From contig NZ_OW968402.1 of NCBI RefSeq assembly GCF_943169825.2, positions 1-64,000 on the forward strand: a stretch of 64,000 nt of DNA, given 5' to 3'. This document shows positions 7,903-17,037 of the stretch, piece by piece. The notes beneath the pieces were generated by a model, which saw only the letters and a program-made list of their open reading frames with translations, did not search any database and was not told where the DNA came from. The translations under genes were made by a program, and so were the position numbers. Position 1 is the first letter of the stretch. Each line of letters opens with the position of its first letter. Source of the stretch: Varibaculum prostatecancerukia (GTDB lineage Bacteria > Actinomycetota > Actinomycetes > Actinomycetales > Actinomycetaceae).

Positions 7903-9228
7903 ATGGCAGATTTTGATCGCACTCCTCCCCAGGATATAGCTGCTGAACAGTCGGTTTTGGGAGCAATGATGCTCTCTAAAGATGCAATCGCCGATGTGAC
8001 TATGACTATCGGGGGCGAGGACTACTACCGTCCGGTACATCAAACCATTCATGAAGTTATCCTGGATTTGTTTGGTCGGGGCGAACCAGTAGATGCCGTC
8101 ACTGTCGCTGGACAGCTAAAGCGTAATGGTGATTTAGAGAGAATCGGGGGCGCCCCCTACCTGCATCAACTAGTTTCGGGAGTTCCTACCGCCGCAAATG
8201 CCGGATTCTACGCTCGGATTGTGCGCGAGCGAGCGCAGCTGCGATCCCTGGTTCAGGCGGGCACCCGAGTGGTGCAGCTGGGGTATGCCGCCGATGGTGG
8301 GGATGTTGATGAACTAATTAACCAGGCGCAAAGCGAAATCTATGCGGTCAGTGAACGCGGTAATGCCGAGGATTATCGTCCAATTACCGAATTCCTGGAC
8401 GAAACCGTTCATGAATTGCAAGAACTGCAAAAAAATGGGGGTTTCGCTTCCGGGGTGCCCACCGGTTTTTACCAGTTGGATAACCTCGCCCATGGATTGC
8501 ACCCCGGTCAGCTGATAATCGTAGCTGCCCGCCCCGCCATGGGTAAATCAACTTTAGCCCTTGACTTCTGTCGCAACGCCGCCATCCATAACAACATGAC
8601 TTCGGTAATTTTTAGCCTGGAAATGGATGGCACTGAAATTTCTCGCCGCATGATTTCCGCAGAATCCGGAGTTTCTATGTCCCGGATGAGCTCAGGGGAT
8701 CTAGAGGATGCAGATTGGACCAAGATCGCGCAGGTACTTTCGCGGTGTTCAGAGGCTCCCCTCTATATAGATGACTCCCCGAATCTCACCTTGCCGGAAA
8801 TTCGCTCTAAGTGCCGGCGCCTAAAACAACAAAATGATTTAAAACTAGTGGTTGTGGACTACCTGCAGTTAATGAGTTCGGGTAAACGGGTAGAATCCCG
8901 CCAACAGGAAGTGGCCGAGTTTTCCCGCTCGTTAAAACTATTGGCGAAAGAACTAGATATTCCAGTAGTGGCAGTTGCCCAGCTAAACCGGGGACCTGAG
9001 CAGCGAACTGACCGGAAGCCAATGCTTGCTGACCTGCGGGAATCTGGATCATTGGAGCAGGACGCGGATGTGGTAATGCTGTTACATCGCCCCGAGGCTT
9101 ACAACCCGGAAGACCGCCCCGGAGAGGCCGATATTATCGTGGCTAAGCATCGTAACGGGCCGACTGCGACTATCCCGCTGACCTTCCTGGGGCGCCTGTC
9201 TAAGTTCGGTAACCCGGCTCGCGAATAG
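7903..9228 (+). CDS. dnaB: Replicative DNA helicase DnaB
   Basis: Hexameric 5'-to-3' helicase that unwinds the fork and interacts with primase. The protein is 441 residues with the N-terminal primase-binding domain (about 8-110), a linker, and the RecA-like C-terminal domain with Walker A ARPAMGKST at 209-217, Walker B LVVVDYLQLM and the DLRESGSLEQDADVV region. No intein is present, although actinobacterial dnaB genes often carry one. It follows rplI with only the MATE gene inserted on the other strand, the usual actinobacterial neighbourhood. A GACAGGAAG stretch upstream could serve as a Shine-Dalgarno. Confidence 0.97.
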   Translation: MADFDRTPPQDIAAEQSVLGAMMLSKDAIADVTMTIGGEDYYRPVHQTIHEVILDLFGRGEPVDAVTVAGQLKRNGDLERIGGAPYLHQLVSGVPTAANAGFYARIVRERAQLRSLVQAGTRVVQLGYAADGGDVDELINQAQSEIYAVSERGNAEDYRPITEFLDETVHELQELQKNGGFASGVPTGFYQLDNLAHGLHPGQLIIVAARPAMGKSTLALDFCRNAAIHNNMTSVIFSLEMDGTEISRRMISAESGVSMSRMSSGDLEDADWTKIAQVLSRCSEAPLYIDDSPNLTLPEIRSKCRRLKQQNDLKLVVVDYLQLMSSGKRVESRQQEVAEFSRSLKLLAKELDIPVVAVAQLNRGPEQRTDRKPMLADLRESGSLEQDADVVMLLHRPEAYNPEDRPGEADIIVAKHRNGPTATIPLTFLGRLSKFGNPARE

Positions 9229-9267
9229 GGCTCGCGAGTCCCTGCGCAGCTTGCCTAGCGCCCTCCT

Positions 9268-11829
9268 CTAGTGTCCTGGAAGATGCAGGCGAGCGTGGAA
9301 AGAGCGCAACCATTTCGGAGCCCACCAGTTAGCCCGTCCGCAGATAGCCATAATCGCGGGTACGAGTCCCATACGCACTAAAGTGGCATCGAGAGCAACC
9401 GCTACCGCCAGGGTGAACCCGATTTGTTTAATCGCCTGGATACCTCCGGTGGTGAAACCTAAGAATACTACTAGCAAGATCAGGGCTGCGGAAGTAATGG
9501 TAGAAGCCGAATGGGTGAGTCCGTCGCGAACTGCCCGTTTATTATCCTCGGTTTCGTCCCAGATTTCTTTAACCCTGGAGACTAGGAACATTTCATAGTC
9601 CATTGACAAGCCAAAACCGAAACAAAACACGATCGCTACTACATAGGATTCCACCGCGCCGAGGGAAGTGAACCCGAGGAGTTTTTCCCCATGACCATAT
9701 TGGAAAACCCAAACCGCAATCCCCAGAGATGACATCAAAGACACCATGTTTAATACCAGGGCTTGCAGAGGAAGCAATAGCGCCCCAGTCATTAAGAACA
9801 GCATTAAATAGGTGGTTAAGGCGACTGCGATAAACACATAGGGGGCATACTGCGCCAAAGTGTCTTGAAAATCTGTTTGCAGGGCTGCTTGACCGGTAAC
9901 CCAAGTCTTAAAGGGGGCAGGCAAATCCCGTACCTGCTGCATTTCCTGTTTCACTTGCGCGGCAAAGGCATCTTTTTCCTGCGTGTAAACATCGACAGCA
10001 GCGTATTGTTCACCATCGATTTTCAGGTCTTCCGCGGGGCGAATTCGTTTCACGTGAGCAAGTGGTTTTAATTGCCTGTCTGCCCACTCTTGTAGCTGTT
10101 GGGGGGTGGTTTTGGCTACCACCCGGATTTGAGGGTTAGCCGAGTCCGGAAAACGATCCCACATATCCCAAAGCGCCCCAATCTCGGGGATGGATCGCGG
10201 CATTGATTCCACTGCAGAAGAACGCATTTCCAGATGATAAAGAGGAAGCGACATCACCACCAGAATCAGAGTGACTACTACTAGCACCGGCCAAGGACGG
10301 CGGGTTACAAAAGTGGAAACTTTACGGAAAACCGGGGAGGGGTCGTCCTCGCTGCGGGTCGTGGGCTTGCGTAAAATATGGCGACGCACCCAGTTTACCC
10401 AGGTGGCAACGGAGGAGGGCGCAGCTAGACTCGGTCCAAAAAGCATCATGAGTGCTGGTAGTAGGGTCATGTTGGAAATCATCGCCAACATAGTTACCGC
10501 TACTCCTCCTATCCCCATCAGACGCAGTAAAGGTAGCGGGAAAATACACAGCCCCAAAATCGCCATTGACACGATCAGTGCGGAAAAGAATACGGTAGCT
10601 CCCGCAGTGTCCATGGTTTTATTTAAAGCCTGCATATAGGGTTCGCGGGCGGTCTGTAGCTGAGTGCGGTAATCTTTGCGAGAGAGCATCCGCATTCCGG
10701 AAGCTTCTTCGCGACGTGACCCAACTAGAACTTGGATGACACGAGGATAAAAAATAAAGGTATCTTCTTTGCCGTGGATTCCCCGTTTATGCAGTTCAGT
10801 TCGGTAGCGAGAAACGATTAGCAGTCCGTAGTCAATCGATAATCCCAGCCCGAGGAAAGACACGATATTGACTACGAAAGATTCCACAGTGATCAGGTAG
10901 GTCAGTAACAAAATCAGGAACAAGGTAATGCCGATAGCGGCGCCCGCGCCGATCAGGGGCATGAGGGCGGCTAACATTCCTCCGAAAACTATCGCCATAA
11001 TCAGCAGGGAAATCGGGATAGAAATTCCTTCTCCGCGCAGCATATCTGCTTTTACCTGACCATTAGCGGCATCTTGCAAACCGGTGTTGTCGACCAGATT
11101 TACTGTGGCGTCAATAGCGGAACCGGCAAAATAATCGGGGAGTTCATTTAAAACCGCGGCTACCTGGTCACGGGCATCGGGATCCACCTGGTCATACCCG
11201 TCTGCCTCTAGCTGTACATTAATCAGGAAAGTTTTATCGTCCTTCGCAACCATCTGTTTTAGCTGGCTGGACTGGATAGTATCCCACACTGGGGGCAGGT
11301 GGGCGGCAAACTCTTTTTTCACTTCCTGTTCGGCGCGCTGCCGTGCTTTTTCCACCTGACTTTGGCTCGCGCCCTTAGCTTTCGCGATTTGTTCAGCTTG
11401 CGCTCTGCCTTGCGCCAACGCCTGCTCTAGGGCTTTATCGGTCGCTTCCTGCGCCTCTTTTCCAGCCGGAAGTTGCGGGTCAAAAGTAATAAAAGGATCG
11501 GCGATCCCCTTCACTTTCTTTACCTTTAAAAGGTCGGCGTGTAAGGGGCGCAGTATTTTCGCTATCTGGTCGGCATTTTTTTCTAGGTTGTTGACTTCTA
11601 CTACTGCAGTTACTGGATAGGTATCGCCATGGGCTTGCTCGTAAAGATCCTTCCCGATTGCTGAGGGCGAGGCGGGACTGGCCGGCTGGGGGGTGATTAA
11701 GCGTTCAAATAGGGGTTTGCCTCCCACACCAGAAAATACCGCTGTCATAGAAATTGCCACTGCGAGCAACCAAATAATTACGACGAAGCCGGGGTGTTTA
11801 CCCCACCAAAAGCGCTTCATCCGATTCAT
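9268..11829 (-). CDS. MMPL/RND family transporter
   Basis: The protein has the duplicated RND layout: a first membrane segment (about 13-35), a large extracytoplasmic domain with a Lys/Gln/Ala-rich coiled-coil-like stretch (about 120-190), five to six membrane segments with the GLGLSIDYGLLIVSRYR motif, a second extracytoplasmic domain, and a closing membrane bundle with GFGLSMDYEMFLVSRVKE. The Asp-Tyr pairs in those motifs are the expected proton-relay positions. At 853 residues it is a typical MMPL size; such proteins export lipids or drugs using the proton gradient. The gene is convergent with dnaB and stands alone. The substrate is unknown; no regulator gene adjoins it. Confidence 0.9.
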   Translation of the reverse strand: MNRMKRFWWGKHPGFVVIIWLLAVAISMTAVFSGVGGKPLFERLITPQPASPASPSAIGKDLYEQAHGDTYPVTAVVEVNNLEKNADQIAKILRPLHADLLKVKKVKGIADPFITFDPQLPAGKEAQEATDKALEQALAQGRAQAEQIAKAKGASQSQVEKARQRAEQEVKKEFAAHLPPVWDTIQSSQLKQMVAKDDKTFLINVQLEADGYDQVDPDARDQVAAVLNELPDYFAGSAIDATVNLVDNTGLQDAANGQVKADMLRGEGISIPISLLIMAIVFGGMLAALMPLIGAGAAIGITLFLILLLTYLITVESFVVNIVSFLGLGLSIDYGLLIVSRYRTELHKRGIHGKEDTFIFYPRVIQVLVGSRREEASGMRMLSRKDYRTQLQTAREPYMQALNKTMDTAGATVFFSALIVSMAILGLCIFPLPLLRLMGIGGVAVTMLAMISNMTLLPALMMLFGPSLAAPSSVATWVNWVRRHILRKPTTRSEDDPSPVFRKVSTFVTRRPWPVLVVVTLILVVMSLPLYHLEMRSSAVESMPRSIPEIGALWDMWDRFPDSANPQIRVVAKTTPQQLQEWADRQLKPLAHVKRIRPAEDLKIDGEQYAAVDVYTQEKDAFAAQVKQEMQQVRDLPAPFKTWVTGQAALQTDFQDTLAQYAPYVFIAVALTTYLMLFLMTGALLLPLQALVLNMVSLMSSLGIAVWVFQYGHGEKLLGFTSLGAVESYVVAIVFCFGFGLSMDYEMFLVSRVKEIWDETEDNKRAVRDGLTHSASTITSAALILLVVFLGFTTGGIQAIKQIGFTLAVAVALDATLVRMGLVPAIMAICGRANWWAPKWLRSFHARLHLPGH

Positions 11830-12039
11830 AGCTTCAATTGTGCTGGTTTCGGCGCGCTAGTGCAGGCAAATCAGACAAAGATTTGGAATAAAGACGGATC
11901 ATAAATATTTCCTTGAAGTAAGCGAGCTGTTTTTGCAGGTTATTGTGGCTTTAAATAGTTTTCTGCAAGCAGTACTTGGTTCGCACAGATATTTTGGGAA
12001 TGTAAATGCTCCGGTTCTGCTCGGCCTGGAAACCTAAAT

Positions 12040-13197
12040 TTACAGCCATTCGGGAGAGGGAACTACAAAGTCCTTTCCTCCCAGTTCCTTAATTTGCGCT
12101 ATTAACAGGTCGGCGTCTTTAGATAATTTCTTTAAGCGAGTAGTAACTTTACGGTTACCGGGATCTCTGTCGGTAGTTTCCCAAGATTTTTGCCGCGCTT
12201 TTAAAGCCTCCTGGTTGCAGTAAACCAGCAGTTCCGCCGCCTCATCTAAAGAATAATTTTCTTCCTTTTCCTGTTTTGCTTTAGTTATTGCCAAAGCTAA
12301 GTTGTAGTTAACCTGGCACCCGGCCAAAGCCGTCTGGGGTTCAGTCAATCTTGCTTCCAGTAGGAACGGAACTTGCTTAGAGGAACGAGAAAGATAGGTG
12401 TTGGCTTCTACCAGGTTGCCGGCCTCTAGATAGCTGGTTCCCAGGTTGTAGTTGACCAGCCAACGATCAGCGACCAGCTGAGAGGCGGTTTGGCGCACCC
12501 GCAAAAGTTGCGCCTGCGAGATATTTCCTGCCCGGTCAGCGCGCAGCGCCTGCTGCTCTAAAAACCAGTTACGAGTTTGCAGACCGGAGGCCGCAATCAG
12601 GGAAACCACCACTAAAGTGACGGGAATAATCCACAGGCGAGAGCGTTTGGGTGGCTTTATTACCAGGTCGTGCCGGGCAGTTAAGGATTGTTGATGTGCA
12701 GATAACCGGATATCAACTTGGTAAAGCGCATCGTGAAAAGAAGGCACTTCGCTTAGAGAATGGTTGGCGGCAGCGCCTGGGTGCAGCAGCCGGGAAATCA
12801 GCGAGGCCATTTGCGGCCAGTCTGTGGCCATTAGCTGCTGGGGACGATAGTTAGCCCAACCGGCAGTACGGTAATACTGTTTAGCCAGGTTAGCTAAGAT
12901 TTTTCCCAGGACAACTTGCCGAGTGTAGGGATCTAAACTGTGGTAGCGCCGATCAGCTTCTAGGGAAAGAAGACGTTGGCGATAGGCCTTTAACAGGCGA
13001 CACAGATTTTCTTGGCGGCGGGTACTGAAAGTAAAAATTGGAGAGCGAGCGGCGCTTTGGTAAAAAACTATTGTCCAGACAACTAGCAGCACTGCTACCA
13101 ATATCATTGCGGCGGAGCCTGCCAGCGCCATATAGGAATGCTCCATTAGGGGCTGGATAGGTAAGTTAGCTGATGCGTTTGGGAGCATAAGTCCCAT
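12040..13197 (-). CDS. Unrecognised two-span membrane protein with TPR-like C-terminus
   Basis: I do not recognise the family. The 385-residue protein has a membrane segment at about 23-46, a cytoplasm-sized helical region of about 140 residues rich in Arg, Gln and Tyr, a second membrane segment at about 189-206, and a C-terminal helical region in which LVNYNLGTSYLEAGN and following residues resemble a tetratricopeptide repeat (about 244-275). Topology suggests the repeat region and N-terminus are on the same side. It begins eight bases after the stop of the 13206-14468 gene and is probably co-transcribed with it. A role as an assembly or scaffold partner is inference from the TPR-like segment only. 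Confidence 0.65.
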   Translation of the reverse strand: MGLMLPNASANLPIQPLMEHSYMALAGSAAMILVAVLLVVWTIVFYQSAARSPIFTFSTRRQENLCRLLKAYRQRLLSLEADRRYHSLDPYTRQVVLGKILANLAKQYYRTAGWANYRPQQLMATDWPQMASLISRLLHPGAAANHSLSEVPSFHDALYQVDIRLSAHQQSLTARHDLVIKPPKRSRLWIIPVTLVVVSLIAASGLQTRNWFLEQQALRADRAGNISQAQLLRVRQTASQLVADRWLVNYNLGTSYLEAGNLVEANTYLSRSSKQVPFLLEARLTEPQTALAGCQVNYNLALAITKAKQEKEENYSLDEAAELLVYCNQEALKARQKSWETTDRDPGNRKVTTRLKKLSKDADLLIAQIKELGGKDFVVPSPEWL

Positions 13198-13205
13198 CCC
13201 CGACC

Positions 13206-14468
13206 TCAGTTGTTTAGTGGCGGCTGCGGACCTTGCGGCGGGTTGGGCGGCATAAAGGATTGCTGCTGAGGCGCCTGGAATTGTGAAAACTGCTGACCGG
13301 ATCCGTTTGGTGGCACCGGGGAGACTTGCCCCCTGTAATAAGGCTGTTGCGGATAACCGGCGGGAGGATATTGCCCCTGCTGGTAATACCCCGAATACGG
13401 GTTCGGCTGCGAGTTGTTTCTAAATACTTCGGTGAGATCAGTGACCGGTTGCCGGGAAATGGTCTGGTAGATTGCCAAGACGCAAGCCGCCAGTACTACC
13501 AGGGAAAATACCCAAGTTAATCCTCCGATTATCCAGTAAATCCAACCGACTTTTTCTAACTCGGAACCAAAAAGACTTCCATACAAGCTAGTTCCGTGAT
13601 TGGCGCGGTTCTTTCCCAAGAAGCAAGCTGCGTCCTCAGAGGAAAGTCCAATGATGAAATTGGTGAGCCCGATAACTGCCGTAACCGCTAGTAAAACAAA
13701 GTAGGCGGGACGCGGCTTAATAACTGAACAAGCAGCCGCCCCTATCAAAAGCAACATTCCCACGGCATGAATAACCGGCGTGGTGGTGGCAGACAGTAAT
13801 AGGAACAGACTGACGATCAGAATGGCACCCGCAGAGGCTGGTTCTTGGGCTTTGCTCGAAAGGATTGATCCCGTGATTATCCCTCCGATCAGCATCAGAA
13901 CCACCAAGATACAAAAGATTAGTACGGTGGTTAGAGATGATCTATATCTAGAGATCATTAGGGTGATATCGATTAGTAAACAAAGCCAACCTGCACTGAT
14001 TACCACGGTTGCAATCCAAGCGGCTGCTTTAGTGAACTTTCCTACCTGCCGCAGCCCAGAAAGCATAAAAGCCACTAGCAGGGCATGTCCGATACCTAGG
14101 AATAACCAACTGGTACCAATAGCTGCGTCTGCAGAAAATCTGGAAACAGCACTGATTATGTAACCAACTAGGATGAACAATACCGAAATAGGAATAAACC
14201 AAATTCGATTTTGCTTGATGCTGTTCAGCAGCCAAGACAAGTCAGTACCTTGCGGAGGCTGAGGCATGCCACTGGGGTAGCCCGATCCCGCAGGATACTG
14301 TGAGCCAGCGGGGTAGCCTGATCCACCCGGATAGCCTGCCGGGGGATAGGGGTATTGTTCATTGAATTCGTTACCGGCTTGCCCGGGGTAAGAATAGGGC
14401 GGATATCCTGCCGGGGGATTTTCTACTGGCGGATTTCCAGGTTGATAGGAATTATCAGGGAACGACAT
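13206..14468 (-). CDS. Unrecognised multi-span membrane protein with Pro/Gly/Tyr-rich ends
   Basis: The 420-residue protein starts with about 75 residues of repeated GYP/PAG units (Pro, Gly, Tyr and Ser), followed by eight or so hydrophobic segments between about 90 and 345, and ends with a Pro/Gln-rich tail that again carries PPAGYPQQ-like units. Proline/tyrosine-rich tails of this type are common in actinobacterial envelope proteins and probably remain unstructured in the cytoplasm. The ATG is preceded by GGGAGAAGAA. It is the first gene of a likely two-gene operon with the TPR-like protein gene. No enzymatic motif is visible and the function is unknown. Confidence 0.7.
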   Translation of the reverse strand: MSFPDNSYQPGNPPVENPPAGYPPYSYPGQAGNEFNEQYPYPPAGYPGGSGYPAGSQYPAGSGYPSGMPQPPQGTDLSWLLNSIKQNRIWFIPISVLFILVGYIISAVSRFSADAAIGTSWLFLGIGHALLVAFMLSGLRQVGKFTKAAAWIATVVISAGWLCLLIDITLMISRYRSSLTTVLIFCILVVLMLIGGIITGSILSSKAQEPASAGAILIVSLFLLLSATTTPVIHAVGMLLLIGAAACSVIKPRPAYFVLLAVTAVIGLTNFIIGLSSEDAACFLGKNRANHGTSLYGSLFGSELEKVGWIYWIIGGLTWVFSLVVLAACVLAIYQTISRQPVTDLTEVFRNNSQPNPYSGYYQQGQYPPAGYPQQPYYRGQVSPVPPNGSGQQFSQFQAPQQQSFMPPNPPQGPQPPLNN

Positions 14469-14640
14469 TTCTTCTCCCGGTCAGTTGGGTAAACAATCCA
14501 GTTAGCTTTGTAGATACAGAACCACTGCTACCAAGTTTAGGGTCAGCGCTAGATCCAAGCAATAATTCTGCAAGTCGCTCCCCAGGCAACAGGCATAATC
14601 TACAATTGCTAATGGAAAAGAAATACAGGGAGGTATCGCG

Positions 14641-15039
14641 ATGACGCAGGCGGAGCGGCCGGTGCCCAGCGACCATGAACTGGAAGCTCTATTAGCCGAT
14701 ACGCGGGCGCTGCTTGCCGAAAAAGCCCGGTGGGAAGATGACCAAATAAATCGGGATCTGGATGTGCTTTTGCATCGGGTGCGGGGAGTAAAACGGGGAT
14801 CTTATGCGCAAGCATTACGCAGCCGCGCCCAAAGCTGGCAAGCGCGCTCCCAAAAGAACGCCGGGAACGGGGATGAGCCCCCGGGTTTAGTTGTTTCCGG
14901 TTCGCTGCCGGATAATTTTGTAGGCGAGGACGCCGCTCCCGATCAACTGGCTGAACAGCTTGCGCGGGCGGAAGCTGAAATCAGCGAAGGGTCACCCCAG
15001 TCTGTAGATGAAAACGAAGTTGCAGGTGAGGGGGTATAG
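14641..15039 (+). CDS. Small hypothetical protein, helical with acidic C-terminus
   Basis: A 132-residue soluble protein, not recognised. The first 80 residues are charged and probably helical (ELEALLADTRALLAEKARWE), with a basic patch near 48-75. The last 50 residues are acidic and low-complexity. The start is well supported by GGAGG seven bases before the ATG. It lies 62 bases upstream of csrA on the same strand, so the two may share a transcript. It does not look like FliW or any other known CsrA partner. Confidence 0.7.
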   Translation: MTQAERPVPSDHELEALLADTRALLAEKARWEDDQINRDLDVLLHRVRGVKRGSYAQALRSRAQSWQARSQKNAGNGDEPPGLVVSGSLPDNFVGEDAAPDQLAEQLARAEAEISEGSPQSVDENEVAGEGV

Positions 15040-15101
15040 AAGCATCTTGCCCCAGCTATGAATAATTTGGAAAATAATTTTTACTATGAAGGGAAGCAAG
15101 G

Positions 15102-15320
15102 ATGCTAGTACTGACCCGTCGACGCGGCGAAGAAATTGTAATTGGAGACCAAGTGGTGATCACGGTGGTGGAATCCCATAAAGATAATGTCCGTATCGGG
15201 ATTGATGCCCCTCGTGAGCTCACTATTCGGCGCGGAGAACTTCTTGATGAAGCCGCCCGGGAGCGTCTAGGTTTACAAGGACCCGGGCCGGTTAATAAAA
15301 CGGAAACTCCTGAGCAATAA
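15102..15320 (+). CDS. csrA: Carbon storage regulator CsrA (translational regulator)
   Basis: CsrA dimers bind GGA motifs in mRNA leaders and block or alter translation, classically controlling flagellin and carbon metabolism. The 72-residue protein has the whole signature: MLVLTRRRGEEIVIGD at the start, then VKxNxVRIGIDAP-like (DNVRIGIDAPRELTIRR, about 28-44). The key Leu4 and Arg residues are present (LTRR; the C-terminal RNA-contact Arg is in ELTIRRGE). The ATG follows AAGCAAGG. CsrA is uncommon in actinobacteria and normally sits with flagellar genes and fliW; none is seen in this window, so this copy is an orphan here. Confidence 0.95.
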   Translation: MLVLTRRRGEEIVIGDQVVITVVESHKDNVRIGIDAPRELTIRRGELLDEAARERLGLQGPGPVNKTETPEQ

Positions 15321-15409
15321 TTTTTTTATCTTTACCTACAGCGGGATAACATCCTATTAGCTGGACTTAGAGTGCGCCCCCATAGGGCACCGAGTACGCT
15401 AAAAATAAG

Positions 15410-15438
15410 TTATCCACTGTTAAAACGCGGATAAAAAT
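15410..15438 (+). promoter_or_regulatory. Single DnaA-box-like site and possible promoter before pntA
   Basis: TTATCCACT (15410-15418) differs from the DnaA-box consensus only at its last base. TTATCC (15410-15415) and TAAAAA (15432-15437) are 16 bases apart and could be the -35 and -10 of pntA, in which case a bound DnaA would overlap the promoter. Both readings are tentative. Confidence 0.3.
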
Positions 15439-15477
15439 GTATTGGCATTTGAAAAGCCAAAACAGTAAGGAGTAACT

Positions 15478-17034
15478 GTGCGAATTGGAGTTCCTAAAGA
15501 GCCCACGCCAGACCAAACTTTGGTCGCCGCCACTCCGGATACGGTAAAGAAACTCATCAAACTGGGATATGAAGTCCTGGTGGAACAGGGGGCGGGCGAA
15601 AAAGCCGCCTACCTGGATGAGCAGTACTTGACCGCCGGTGCGGAAATCGTGGACACTCAGGCGGCCTGGCAGGCCGATATTGTAACTGTCCTAGATACCC
15701 CCCCAACTAGCTATCTGGATCTGATTCGACCCGGAGCGCTACTAATAGCCCGGATGGCTCCTGCCCGGCATCCCGAAACCGTAGATGCACTGGTAGAGCG
15801 GGGACTTACCGGGTTCGCGATGGACACGGTTCCGCGAATCTCGAGGGCACAATCCATGGATGTGCTTTCCTCCATGTCGAATGTGTCTGGGTATCGTGCG
15901 GTTATCGAGGCGGCAGAAAGTTTCGGACGTCTCTTTACCGGACAGGTAACTGCCGCCGGGAAAATCCCGCCCGCCAAGGTTTATGTGATTGGGGTGGGGG
16001 TAGCTGGTCTAGCAGCTATCGGTACCGCCAACTCCATGGGGGCTCAGGTCAGCGCCACTGACGTGCGCAGCGAAACCGCTGAGCAGGCTGAGTCAGTGGG
16101 AGCCACCTTCGTTCCTATCCCGATCGCACAGGAAAAATCGGATGACGGCTACGCCAAAGAAATGAGCGCTGATCAAGCCGATGCGGCCACCAAACTCTAC
16201 ACTGAGCAGGCCGCTTGCCACGATATCGTGATTACCACCGCGAATATTCCCGGCCGCCGCTCTCCGCTGTTAATCACTAAAGAGGCAGTAGCCCGGATGG
16301 CTCCCGGTTCGGTAATCGTTGATATGGCAGCAGCTGGCGGCGGGAACTGCGAGCTGACCCGCCCCGGTGAAAAGGTGGTTACCGAAAATGGGGTGACCAT
16401 TATTGGTTACACCGATTTGGCCGGACGCCTACCTGGGCAGTCATCCCAGCTGTACGGACAAAATATCGTTAACCTGTTTAAACTGATCACTCCGGAAAAA
16501 GACGGAAACTACGTCCTCGATATGGAAGACGAAGTAGTCCGGGGGATCACGGTCGCTAAGGGCGGAGAAAATATGTTCCCCCCGCCTGCGATCAAGGTGC
16601 ACGCTGCTCCCGCCCCAGAGAAAACCGATTCGGTTGCTGACGCCGCCGAGACCGCTCGTAAAAAGGCGGAAGAAGCTGCCTCTAAGAAGCGTAAACGTCT
16701 ACTGTGGGCAGCAGTAGGGATTGTTTTGGGACTGGCGCTGATTGCCGCCACCCCCAAGCCGCTGATCCCCTACTACTTTATTTTGATGCTGGCGATTGTG
16801 GTGGGGTTCTATGTGATTACCTCAGTTACCCACTCGCTGCACACCCCGTTAATGAGTGAAACAAACGCCATCTCCGGAATTATTCTGGTAGGAGCGATTT
16901 TGCAGGTAGGCAGCGCTAACCCCGTGGTGTCAGCGCTTAGCTTCCTGGCAATCTTGGTGGCTTCGATTAACATTTTTGGCGGCTTCTCGGTGACGCACCG
17001 AATGCTGGCCATGTTCCGCAAGGAGGAGAACTAA
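15478..17034 (+). CDS. pntA: NAD(P) transhydrogenase alpha subunit
   Basis: With PntB it couples proton entry across the membrane to hydride transfer from NADH to NADP+, supplying NADPH. The 518-residue protein begins MRIGVPKEP and contains the NAD(H)-binding Rossmann motif GVGVAGLAAIG (about 173-183) in domain I, a charged Ala/Lys/Glu linker (about 380-405) and about four membrane segments at the end, as in the E. coli-type fused alpha subunit. Translation starts at GTG, with AAGGAG seven bases upstream. pntB follows after three bases, so the subunits are translationally coupled. Confidence 0.95.
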   Translation: MRIGVPKEPTPDQTLVAATPDTVKKLIKLGYEVLVEQGAGEKAAYLDEQYLTAGAEIVDTQAAWQADIVTVLDTPPTSYLDLIRPGALLIARMAPARHPETVDALVERGLTGFAMDTVPRISRAQSMDVLSSMSNVSGYRAVIEAAESFGRLFTGQVTAAGKIPPAKVYVIGVGVAGLAAIGTANSMGAQVSATDVRSETAEQAESVGATFVPIPIAQEKSDDGYAKEMSADQADAATKLYTEQAACHDIVITTANIPGRRSPLLITKEAVARMAPGSVIVDMAAAGGGNCELTRPGEKVVTENGVTIIGYTDLAGRLPGQSSQLYGQNIVNLFKLITPEKDGNYVLDMEDEVVRGITVAKGGENMFPPPAIKVHAAPAPEKTDSVADAAETARKKAEEAASKKRKRLLWAAVGIVLGLALIAATPKPLIPYYFILMLAIVVGFYVITSVTHSLHTPLMSETNAISGIILVGAILQVGSANPVVSALSFLAILVASINIFGGFSVTHRMLAMFRKEEN

Positions 17035-17037
17035 GAA

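Noticed and set aside
9229-9267. Terminator between dnaB and the MMPL gene
   Set aside because: Only 39 bases, with weak inverted repeats and no T-run, so no terminator is supported.
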